Shown here one piece after another: positions 18,093 to 25,095 of a DNA stretch of 64,000 bases. Origin of the DNA: Mycolicibacterium chlorophenolicum (lineage in GTDB: Bacteria > Actinomycetota > Actinomycetes > Mycobacteriales > Mycobacteriaceae). The notes below the pieces were generated by a model. The model had not been told where the DNA came from and did no database searches. It saw only the letters and a program-made list of their open reading frames with translations. The stretch spans positions 22,900 through 86,899 of the forward strand of contig NZ_JYNL01000051.1 of the NCBI RefSeq assembly GCF_001044235.1. The letters run 5' to 3'. Position numbers and translations under genes: made by a program. Each line of letters starts with the position of its first letter. The stretch's first letter is position 1.

Positions 18093-18121
18093 ACAATAAG
18101 GCACCGGGTGCCTAAATGGAA
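18093..18121 (-). promoter_or_regulatory. mftA promoter with MftR-type operator
   Basis: A perfect palindrome AGGCACCGGGTGCCT (7-bp arms, centre G) occupies 18099-18113. On the minus strand TATTGT (18093-18098) fits a -10 box and a weak TTCCAT (18116-18121) lies 17 bases upstream, so the palindrome fills the spacer. The expected transcript starts near 18086. The site lies between mftA and mftR, the expected place for the TetR protein MftR to act. Confidence 0.65.
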
Positions 18122-18126
18122 GGGGG

Positions 18127-18759
18127 ATGCCGATGCAACCCGCCAGGGCACGGGTGGGCCGCCGCCGGTCCACGAGCTGGGAGCACATCAGTGCGGTCGC
18201 GATCGACCTGTTCTCCGAGCGCGGCTTCGACGACGTCAGCGTCGACGACGTCGCGGCGGCGGCGGGCATCGCCCGCCGGACGCTGTTCCGGTACTACCCC
18301 TCGAAGAACGCCCTGCCGTGGGGCGACTTCGACGCCCATCTCGGCCTGATGAAGGGACTGCTGGCCGCGACCGATGCGGAGGCGCCGGTGCACGAGGCGC
18401 TGCGCGCCGCGCTGCTGGCCTTCAACGACTTCGACGACGCCGACCGGCACCGGCAGCGCATGCGGCTCATCCTGGAAACCGAAGCACTGCAGGCATATTC
18501 GATGACGATGTATGCGGGATGGCGGGCGGTGGTGGCGTCGTTCGTGGCGGCGCGGCTGCGCATCTCCCCCGCGGATCTGATTCCGCAGACCGCGGCCTGG
18601 ACGATGCTCGCGGTGGCGCTGGCCGCCTACGAGCAGTGGCTGGCCGACGAGTCGGTGTCGCTGGCCGCGGCGCTGGGTGACGCATTCGATCTGCTGGCCG
18701 GCGGGCTGGCCGGGCTGGAAACTCGGGTGTCGGAATCTGCACGCCCCCGGCAACGATGA
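18127..18759 (+). CDS. mftR: MftR, TetR-family regulator of the mycofactocin cluster
   Basis: The helix-turn-helix VSVDDVAAAAGIARRTLFRY is near residues 38-57; the rest is a TetR ligand-binding domain. It is divergent from mftA, the arrangement found in mycobacteria. Two ATG codons lie at 18127 and 18133; AAGGGGG stands at a better distance from the second, so the true protein may be 208 rather than 210 residues. It is expected to bind the palindrome at 18099-18113 and to repress the mft operon until a ligand releases it. Confidence 0.94.
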   Translation: MPMQPARARVGRRRSTSWEHISAVAIDLFSERGFDDVSVDDVAAAAGIARRTLFRYYPSKNALPWGDFDAHLGLMKGLLAATDAEAPVHEALRAALLAFNDFDDADRHRQRMRLILETEALQAYSMTMYAGWRAVVASFVAARLRISPADLIPQTAAWTMLAVALAAYEQWLADESVSLAAALGDAFDLLAGGLAGLETRVSESARPRQR

Positions 18760-18763
18760 AGGT

Positions 18764-19288
18764 GTGAGCGCCGAACCCGAGGCCGACCCCGCTCCACGGG
18801 CGCTGCTCGCGCTGTACGACGAGGCCTTACCCGCCGTTTACGGGTACTTCGTCCGGCGCTGCGGTGACCGCGGAACGGCGGAAGACCTGACGTCGGAGAC
18901 CTTCCTGGCCGCGATGGACGCTGCCCGCAAGTCGACGCCGCCACCGGTGACGGTGCGGTGGCTGATCGGGGTCGCGCGGCACAAGTTGGCTGACCACTAC
19001 CGCCGGGGACACGGACGGTTCACCGTGTCGGTGGCCGAGGCGCCCGAACCGGCCGACCCACCCGACGAGTGGGACGCCGAACTGGACCGCATCGTCGCCG
19101 AGCAGGTGCTGGCACGGCTCAACGAGCAGCACCGCACCGTGTTGGCGCTGCGCTACATGGACGACTGCTCGGTCGGCGAGTGCGCCGAGTTGATGGGCCG
19201 CACGGTGCACGCCACCGAGGCGCTGCTGGTGCGCGCCCGGCGGGCGTTCCGGGAGAACTACCCCCACCGGGAAGGAGGAACGCCGTGA
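18764..19288 (+). CDS. RNA polymerase ECF-type sigma factor
   Basis: The 174-residue protein has sigma region 2 (ALLALYDEALPAVYGYFVRR, then DRGTAEDLTSETFLAAM) and region 4 (LNEQHRTVLALRYMDDCSVG, then ELMGRTVHATEALLVRARRA). I chose the GTG at 18764-18766, four bases after the mftR stop, since residues upstream of it are mftR in another frame. Its stop overlaps the start of the VOC gene by three bases, so the two are translated together. No classical membrane anti-sigma gene is adjacent; the VOC protein's N-terminus is the only candidate for regulating it. Confidence 0.9.
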   Translation: MSAEPEADPAPRALLALYDEALPAVYGYFVRRCGDRGTAEDLTSETFLAAMDAARKSTPPPVTVRWLIGVARHKLADHYRRGHGRFTVSVAEAPEPADPPDEWDAELDRIVAEQVLARLNEQHRTVLALRYMDDCSVGECAELMGRTVHATEALLVRARRAFRENYPHREGGTP

Positions 19289-20565
19289 GCGAATCCCCCG
19301 ATCCGTTGCAGGTGCTGCGCGGCGGCGACCTTCCCGTCGCCCCCGATCCGGCCTTCGCCGCACGCCTGAGGTCGCGACTGGAGGCGGCCGCGAACCTGTT
19401 CGATCGTCAACCGGAGCGAACCCGAGGAGTGAGCATGAGCGGAACCGACACCGTCCTGGCAGAACTGGCTGCCCCGTCGACGCCCCGGGCCGCGGCGATC
19501 CCGTATCTCGCGGTCGCCGACGCTCGCCGTGCCCTCGCCTGGTACGCGGACGCGTTCGGCGCCGCCGCCCAGGGGGAACCGATCGTGATGCCGGACGGCC
19601 GGATCGGTCACGCGGAGCTCGGGATCGCCGGCGGGGTGTTCTACCTCGCCGACGAGTATCCGGAGCTGGGCTTGAAAGCGCCTGCGGTGCAGGAGGTCTC
19701 GGTGAGCCTGATGCTCGCGGTGCCCGATGTGGATGCCGCATTACGACGCGCCCGCGACCTCGGCGCCCAGGTGCAGCGTGAGCCCTACGACGCCCATGGT
19801 GGGCGCAACGCCACGATCGTCGACCCGTTCGGGCACCGGTGGATGCTGACCGGACCGGTGGCCGGGGCGGCGGTGCCAATCCGGCACGGCGATGCCGGGT
19901 ACGTGGCGGTGTGGACGCCGGATGCGCAGCGGGCGGGCGCGTTCTACGGATACGTGCTGGGTTGGCAGTACGACCCGGCCACAGGGACGGTTCGGAAGCC
20001 CGGGCTGCGCATCGGCTTCTCCTCGGTCCCGGACGAGCACACGCTGTTCTGCTGCTATGCGGTGGACGATCTGGCCGCGGCGCGGGCGGCCATCACCGAG
20101 GGTGGCGGCACGGTCGGCGGCGTCGAGCAGTTCGATGTCGGCGCAGTGCTCACGGCCGTGGATCCGCAGGGACGCCGGTTCGGTGTGTTCGTTCCCCAGC
20201 CGGGAGAGGCCCGTCCCGCGCTCAACGGATCGGGGCCAGGCGATCTGTCCTACATCACCTACGAGGCGACGGAGTCCGCCGGCTTCCGGTCGTTCTACGG
20301 CCGCGTGCTGTCCTGGACCTTCGAACCGGGCCGGATCTCCGACGGCTGGGCTGTCCGGGACTGCCACCCGATGTCGGGTGCGGCCGGCGGCTGCGATGCC
20401 GCGGTGACCGTGCCGATGTGGACCGTCACCGACATCGACGCTGCCGTCGTGCGGGTCCGGGAGGCGGGTGGTGCGGTGATCGACGAGCCCACGCAGCAGG
20501 CGTACGGAAAGTCCGCTCAGTGCACTGACGATCAGGGCACCCGGTTCTATCTCGGCGAGCTCTGA
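19285..20565 (+). CDS. Multi-module VOC (glyoxalase/bleomycin-resistance fold) protein
   Basis: The 426-residue protein starts at the GTG 19285-19287 behind a strong GGAAGGAGGAA site. Residues 1-48 (DPLQVLRGGDLPVAPDPAFA, then ARLRSRLEAAAN) form a charged helix like those found after ECF sigma genes. Three VOC-type modules follow: about 70-195 (AIPYLAVADARRALAWYADA, DPFGHRWML), 205-310 (YVAVWTPDAQRAGAFYGYVL, DPQGRRFGVF) and 315-426 (YEATESAGFRSFYGRVLSW, DDQGTRFYLGEL). VOC proteins bind metals and small toxic molecules. An alternative ATG at 19435 would drop the N-terminal helix. Function is unknown. Confidence 0.85.
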   Translation: MSESPDPLQVLRGGDLPVAPDPAFAARLRSRLEAAANLFDRQPERTRGVSMSGTDTVLAELAAPSTPRAAAIPYLAVADARRALAWYADAFGAAAQGEPIVMPDGRIGHAELGIAGGVFYLADEYPELGLKAPAVQEVSVSLMLAVPDVDAALRRARDLGAQVQREPYDAHGGRNATIVDPFGHRWMLTGPVAGAAVPIRHGDAGYVAVWTPDAQRAGAFYGYVLGWQYDPATGTVRKPGLRIGFSSVPDEHTLFCCYAVDDLAAARAAITEGGGTVGGVEQFDVGAVLTAVDPQGRRFGVFVPQPGEARPALNGSGPGDLSYITYEATESAGFRSFYGRVLSWTFEPGRISDGWAVRDCHPMSGAAGGCDAAVTVPMWTVTDIDAAVVRVREAGGAVIDEPTQQAYGKSAQCTDDQGTRFYLGEL

Positions 20566-20570
20566 CACGG

Positions 20571-22265
20571 TCAGAACGGTGGTTCGTCACGGCCGGGAGT
20601 GTGATCCGGTGGCCCGGAATCCCGAGCTGCCCGGTGGGCGTCGCCGGCTGCCCCGCGGACTTGTTTGTTGTGTGCGCGTTCGGCTTTGATGCGTGCGGCA
20701 TCGTCCGCGCTGCGTAGGCGTCGGCGGATAGGCATCTTGGCGATACGTTGCGGGTCGGGTGGGGGTATCGGTGGCGGGGGTGGCAGAGCGGCGGTGGTGG
20801 CGGGGAAGGTCGGAAAGAACAGCGCGCAGCCGGGCCGGGTGGTGTAGGTGCGGCCGTCGGCTGCTGTGAAGGTGATCGTGCCGTCGGGTGATTGCACTTC
20901 CCGCCAGCCCTCGGCGAAGGTCTTGCCGAGATGGTGGGTGCGGCATTTGCAGTTCATGTTCGACGGGTGGGTCGGTCCGTAGGGCCAGGGCTCGCTGTGG
21001 TCGATGTCGCAGCGCTCGGCGGGGACGTCACAGCCCGGGAAGCGGCAGAACATATCGCGCAGCCGCACGAACTGGGCCAGCCGCGCCGACGGGCGGTAGT
21101 GCGGTTCGGGGTCGGACCCGGGCAGCCACAGCGGGGTGACCTTCGCCCCGGCGCGGATCGCGTCGGCCAACGCCGCAGTCGGCATGACCGTGAGCCCGGG
21201 CAGCAGCGCCAGCCCGGTGTCTTTCAATGGCGCCGGCGCGCAGTCGGTCTCGACGTCAGTCTCGGCGGCGGGCTCGGCGGCGGCGGGCTCGGCAGTGCCA
21301 GCTGCAGCATTGGTCACAGCGGCGGGCTCGTCGACGGCATCGCTCTTAGCGGCGGGTTCGGCGGCGGCCTCGGCGGTGCCGGCTGCAGCATTGGTCACAG
21401 CGGCGGAATCCTTGGCGCCTGCTCCTTTGGCGTCTGCGGCGGCGTGGGCTGTGGCGGCGTCGAGGGCGGTCTGGTCGGCGATGACGTGGATGACGATGTT
21501 CGACTGCGGGGCCGGCGTGTCGGCTTGGGGGCAGTCGGGGGAACCGCAGCGGCAGGGCAGGTGGGTGCGGCCGTTGAGCAACGCGCCCGCGGCCTCGGAA
21601 CGGCGTTGCCCGATGCTGCGCGGGTCATTGGCGCAGACGCCGTCGATCATGGCCAGGATGCGCCGCTCGGCGGCGATGCCGTCGGCGGCGATCAACCGGC
21701 CCCACACCGAGGTGGTCTCCGCCCCGTCCTCGTGGGCGCCGATGTGGAAGTCGCGCTCGCGCAGCGCGATGGCGGTCAGCCGGACCGCGTCGGGGTCGTA
21801 GCGTTCGATGACGGCGTTGACCGCGCCGATGAGCTTGTCTTTGGACAGCGCTCCCCACGACGTAGCGTGCTCGGCGAGTTCGGCGTCGATGATGGCCAGC
21901 ACCTGGTGGTCATCGACCAGATGGGTGCGCCAGCTCAGCTCCGAGATGACCCGGAAATCGATGCGGCCGGCACAGAACAGCGCCGCGACGCGGGGCAGTC
22001 GGTCGCGAAGGGTCATCGCGATGCGCATCTGCCCCGAGGCGCGGCGCTGTCCGATGCTCAGCGCGGCGCCGATGTCGACGGAGGTGGCGGCCCACAGATC
22101 GAAGCTCCAGCGGGAGCGTTCATCGTCGTCATCGACGGTGCGGTGGGTCAGCTCGGCGATCGCGGCGAGTCGCCGCGCGGAGGCTCGGGCTTCCTCGATC
22201 GCGGCCTGCTCGATCGCATCCAGCAGCGCCTCATCGGCGACATCGACGAACAGCTGATCGAACAT
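20571..22265 (-). CDS. DUF222/HNH endonuclease-domain protein (13E12 repeat family)
   Basis: The N-terminal two-thirds is the alpha-helical DUF222 domain (MFDQLFVDVADEALLDAIEQ at the start; SIGQRRASGQMRIAM). The C-terminal part has an HNH nuclease-like core: FCRFPGCDVPAERCDIDHSE and CKCRTHH. Between them is an Ala/Glu/Pro-rich linker with two near-identical copies of a 13-residue unit. The ATG at 22263-22265 is used; an in-frame TTG 30 bases upstream exists. These proteins are multicopy in mycobacteria and related genera, often associated with genome plasticity, but their activity is not established. Confidence 0.9.
   Translation of the reverse strand: MFDQLFVDVADEALLDAIEQAAIEEARASARRLAAIAELTHRTVDDDDERSRWSFDLWAATSVDIGAALSIGQRRASGQMRIAMTLRDRLPRVAALFCAGRIDFRVISELSWRTHLVDDHQVLAIIDAELAEHATSWGALSKDKLIGAVNAVIERYDPDAVRLTAIALRERDFHIGAHEDGAETTSVWGRLIAADGIAAERRILAMIDGVCANDPRSIGQRRSEAAGALLNGRTHLPCRCGSPDCPQADTPAPQSNIVIHVIADQTALDAATAHAAADAKGAGAKDSAAVTNAAAGTAEAAAEPAAKSDAVDEPAAVTNAAAGTAEPAAAEPAAETDVETDCAPAPLKDTGLALLPGLTVMPTAALADAIRAGAKVTPLWLPGSDPEPHYRPSARLAQFVRLRDMFCRFPGCDVPAERCDIDHSEPWPYGPTHPSNMNCKCRTHHLGKTFAEGWREVQSPDGTITFTAADGRTYTTRPGCALFFPTFPATTAALPPPPPIPPPDPQRIAKMPIRRRLRSADDAARIKAERAHNKQVRGAAGDAHRAARDSGPPDHTPGRDEPPF
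21288..21406 (-). repeat. Imperfect direct repeat inside the 13E12-type gene
   Basis: Two 38-base copies at 21288-21325 and 21369-21406 differ at only two positions and are 81 bases apart, exactly 27 codons, so the frame is kept. They encode the linker unit AAVTNAAAGTAE. The copy number could vary between strains by slippage or recombination. Confidence 0.8.
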
Positions 22266-22374
22266 ACGTGCGATTCTGCCCGCGCGGGCCGACAATCCGC
22301 CGCACGAGTTCGGCCGCCTGTGGATGAATCCGGGATTGGGGATAACCGCAGGGCCACAACAGTTTCGGCCTCAC

Positions 22375-22432
22375 CGAGCGTGCGTGGAATCTCCGCCGAG
22401 GGAGGCGTGTCGGCCGCAGACACGCACGCTCG
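22375..22432. repeat. Intergenic inverted repeat (REP-like)
   Basis: Perfect 12-base arms CGAGCGTGCGTG (22375-22386) and CACGCACGCTCG (22421-22432) enclose 34 bases. A second stem, GCGTGTC / GACACGC (22405-22411 and 22419-22425), nests inside and shares part of the outer arm, so alternative foldings exist. It lies between the 13E12-type gene and the flavoprotein gene, both on the minus strand. GTGTCTGCGGCCGACAC-type motifs of this kind resemble repeated intergenic elements of mycobacteria, as I recall them. Confidence 0.6.
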
Positions 22433-22449
22433 CGCGAGAAGGGTGAGAC

Positions 22450-23622
22450 CTACCCCAGCAGGTCGGTGATCGGCGCGCCGGCGGCGATCTTGGCCCGCAC
22501 CTTCATCACCTTGCCGGGGAACCCGCCGCCGACCACGCCGACCACGACACCGTCGCGCTCGTAGTAGGCCAGGAACTTGCGCCCGTCGTCCTCGACGATG
22601 TGCACGGTGTCGGTGGCCTCCGGTTCCCCGAGGGCCTGGATCTTGACGTCGTACTGGTCGCTCCAGAAGTACGGTACCGAGACGGCCGCGGGTGCGTCCT
22701 GGCCCAGCATCGCGGGCACCAGCACGCGGGCCTGATCCGCCACGTTGCTCCAATGCTCGACGCGGACTTGGCCTTTCACCTCGTCCCGCCAGGACGCGCA
22801 GTCGCCGATGGCCCACACGTGCGGTGCGCTGGTGCGGCCGGCGTCGTCGCACACCACACCGTTGTCCACGGCGATCCCGCTGCCCTCGAGCCAGTCGGTG
22901 GCCGGATGCGAGCCGATGCCCACCACGACGATGTCGGCGTCGATCTGCTCGCCGTCCGACAGCGTCACCGAGCGCACGCGGTCGTCGCCACTCACCTCGG
23001 ACACGCCGACGCCACACCGGACGTCGACACCCTCGGCCCGGTGCAGTCGGGTCACCAACTCCCCGATCTTCTCCCCCAGCACCGACGCGAGCGGTGCGGG
23101 CTGCGGTTCGACGAGCACCACGTCCACGCCGAGCCTGCGCAGGCTCGCCGCCACCTCGCAGCCGATGAAGCCGGCGCCGACCACGACGGCGCGGCGGGCG
23201 TCGGCCGCCTCCCGGCGCAGCGCCAGGCTCTGGCCGACGTTGCGCAGCACGTGAATCCCCGGCAGGTCGGGGAACGACCGAATCCGCTTGGGTACCAGGC
23301 CCGTCGCGATCACCAGCTCGTCGTATCCGAGCGTGCTGCCGTCGGCCAGCGTCACTGTCTTGGCGTCTGTGTCGACCGACCGGGCGCCGTTTCCGAGCAG
23401 CAGCGTGATGTCCTTCTCGGCGTAGAACTCCGCCGGCTTCAGGCTGACGTCGTCGGTCTCGGCGCGCAGCACCTCCTTCGACAGCGGCGGCCGGTCGTAG
23501 GGCAGATGGTCCTCGTCGCTGACGATGGTGATCGGCCCGGAGAACTCCGCACGACGCAGCTGCTCGGCGGTGCGGGCGGCGGCCAGCCCGCCGCCGACGA
23601 TCACGACCCCTGAAGTGCTCAT
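22450..23622 (-). CDS. Ferredoxin-reductase-like NAD(P)/FAD oxidoreductase
   Basis: The 390-residue flavoprotein has an N-terminal FAD motif GVVIVGGGLAAARTAEQLRR, the family segment YDRPPLSKEVL, the NAD-binding motif AVVVGAGFIGCEVAASLRRL and the second FAD motif HVWAIGDCASW. It matches the rubredoxin/ferredoxin reductase group (as in rhodocoxin reductase, M. tuberculosis Rv0688-type). It may feed electrons to P450s or Rieske oxygenases through a ferredoxin. No ferredoxin gene lies beside it. Confidence 0.9.
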   Translation of the reverse strand: MSTSGVVIVGGGLAAARTAEQLRRAEFSGPITIVSDEDHLPYDRPPLSKEVLRAETDDVSLKPAEFYAEKDITLLLGNGARSVDTDAKTVTLADGSTLGYDELVIATGLVPKRIRSFPDLPGIHVLRNVGQSLALRREAADARRAVVVGAGFIGCEVAASLRRLGVDVVLVEPQPAPLASVLGEKIGELVTRLHRAEGVDVRCGVGVSEVSGDDRVRSVTLSDGEQIDADIVVVGIGSHPATDWLEGSGIAVDNGVVCDDAGRTSAPHVWAIGDCASWRDEVKGQVRVEHWSNVADQARVLVPAMLGQDAPAAVSVPYFWSDQYDVKIQALGEPEATDTVHIVEDDGRKFLAYYERDGVVVGVVGGGFPGKVMKVRAKIAAGAPITDLLG

Positions 23623-23678
23623 CTGGGCTTTTTACACGATCGGGCGAATCCGTTGTGCGCCACCCCACGCGTGGGCGC

Positions 23679-24125
23679 TCAGCCCCGCGCCCGCTCGATG
23701 ATGTTGGACAGCACCACGATGCTCTCGCTGCGTTCGATGTCGGCGCTCGAGCGGATCCGTTCCAGGGCCTCCTCGAGGTGGCGCATGTCCCGGGCCAGCA
23801 CATGCAGCATCGCATCGGCCGTTCCGGTCACCGTCGCCGCGCCGACCACCTCCGGGATGTCCTGCCACGCCGCGCGCAACTGGTCGGGAGCGATGGTGCC
23901 GTGGCAGAACACCTGGACATAGGCCTCGGTGGTCCACCCGAGCGCGTTGCGGTCGATCACCGTGGTGAAGTTGCGGATCACGCCGGAGTCGAGCATCCGG
24001 TCGACACGACGCTTCACCGCGGGCGCCGACAGGTTCACCCGCTGCCCGATCTCGGCGAACGTCGCGCGCGCGTTCTCGGCGAGTTCGGCGAGGATCAACT
24101 CGTCGGTCGCGTCCAGCCGATCCAT
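23679..24125 (-). CDS. Lrp/AsnC-family regulator of arginine/ornithine catabolism
   Basis: The 148-residue protein begins MDRLDATDELILAELAENAR and has an Lrp helix-turn-helix (FAEIGQRVNLSAPAVKRRVD) and a C-terminal RAM effector domain (AAATVTGTADAMLHVLARD). The ATG at 24123-24125 is chosen for the AAGGAGTGAT just upstream; a longer frame is not supported. It is divergent from the DDAH-like and rocD genes. M. tuberculosis has the same arrangement (Rv2324 next to Rv2323c-rocD), so it probably activates that pair in response to an amino acid such as arginine. Confidence 0.92.
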   Translation of the reverse strand: MDRLDATDELILAELAENARATFAEIGQRVNLSAPAVKRRVDRMLDSGVIRNFTTVIDRNALGWTTEAYVQVFCHGTIAPDQLRAAWQDIPEVVGAATVTGTADAMLHVLARDMRHLEEALERIRSSADIERSESIVVLSNIIERARG

Positions 24126-24190
24126 ATCACTCCTTGTACGCAACAAAACAATGCAAGATCGATTCTGACACAACAAACAGCAGGTAGACA

Positions 24191-24234
24191 CGCAATAGGT
24201 GTTGATTGATTGCGCGAGCGGCCCGAAATATCGT
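24191..24234 (+). promoter_or_regulatory. Leaderless-type promoter with Lrp-like inverted repeat
   Basis: TTGATT (24206-24211) and TATCGT (24229-24234) are 17 bases apart; the ATG of the next gene is six bases after the -10, so the mRNA probably begins at the start codon, and no ribosome-binding site is seen. An inverted repeat CGCAAT (24191-24196) / ATTGCG (24209-24214) with a 12-base spacer overlaps the -35 and may be bound by the divergent Lrp protein. Confidence 0.6.
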
Positions 24235-24240
24235 TGATCC

Positions 24241-25095
24241 ATGACGATGGACCTCGCCACCGCCACCTCCCCGGCCCAGGACACCACACCCGCCCGCACC
24301 GCCCGGCCCCGACGGTATGTGATGACGTGCCCGGAGTATTTCTCCGTCGAGTACGTCATCAACCCGTGGATGGACACCTCGACCCCGGTCGACACGGGCC
24401 GCGCCGTCGCGCAATGGGAAGCGCTGCGCCAGACCTATCTCGATCTCGGCCACACCGTCGATCTCGTCGCACCCGTCGCCGGCCTTCCCGACATGGTCTA
24501 CGCCGCCAACGGCGGAATGGTGGTCAACGGCAAGGCCGTCGTCGCGCGCTTCGCCTATCAGGAGCGGGCCGCCGAGGCCGTCGCCTACGCCGCATGGATG
24601 GCGGACCACGGCTTCGCCGCCACCGAGACCCGGCACGTCAACGAAGGCCAGGGTGATCTGCTGCTCGCCGGATCGATGATCCTGGCCGGCCACGGCTTCC
24701 GCACGGACCGGCGGGCGCACCACGAGATCGCCGAGCACCTCGGCATGCCGCTGGTCGGCCTCGAACTGGTCGATCCGCGGTTCTACCACCTCGACACCGC
24801 GCTCGCCGTCCTGGACGACACCACCGTCGCCTACTACCCGCCGGCGTTCGACGAGCACTCCCGGACCACGCTGCGCGAACTGTTCCCCGACGCCATCGAG
24901 GTGGCCACCGCCGACGCCTACGTGCTCGGGCTCAACGCCGTCTCCGACGGCCTCAACGTCGTCCTGCCCGCCGCCGCCACCGGCTTCGCCGATCAGTTGC
25001 GCGACAACGGCTTCCGGCCGATCGGCGTCGACCTGTCCGAGCTGCTAAAAGGCGGCGGCTCGGTGAAATGCTGCACCCTGGAGGTACATTCATGA
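24241..25095 (+). CDS. DDAH-like arginine-modifying hydrolase
   Basis: The 284-residue protein belongs to the amidinotransferase/dimethylargininase superfamily, which attacks guanidino carbon with a cysteine. Signs are PDMVYAANGG, an HVNEGQGDLLLAGSM stretch with catalytic Glu/Asp candidates, the His of VDPRFYHLDTAL and the C-terminal nucleophile region GGGSVKCCTLEV. It could make citrulline or, as in arginine dihydrolases, ornithine. Overlap with rocD (ATGA) favours a product that rocD uses, namely ornithine. Which reaction it performs cannot be decided from sequence alone. Confidence 0.85.
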   Translation: MTMDLATATSPAQDTTPARTARPRRYVMTCPEYFSVEYVINPWMDTSTPVDTGRAVAQWEALRQTYLDLGHTVDLVAPVAGLPDMVYAANGGMVVNGKAVVARFAYQERAAEAVAYAAWMADHGFAATETRHVNEGQGDLLLAGSMILAGHGFRTDRRAHHEIAEHLGMPLVGLELVDPRFYHLDTALAVLDDTTVAYYPPAFDEHSRTTLRELFPDAIEVATADAYVLGLNAVSDGLNVVLPAAATGFADQLRDNGFRPIGVDLSELLKGGGSVKCCTLEVHS

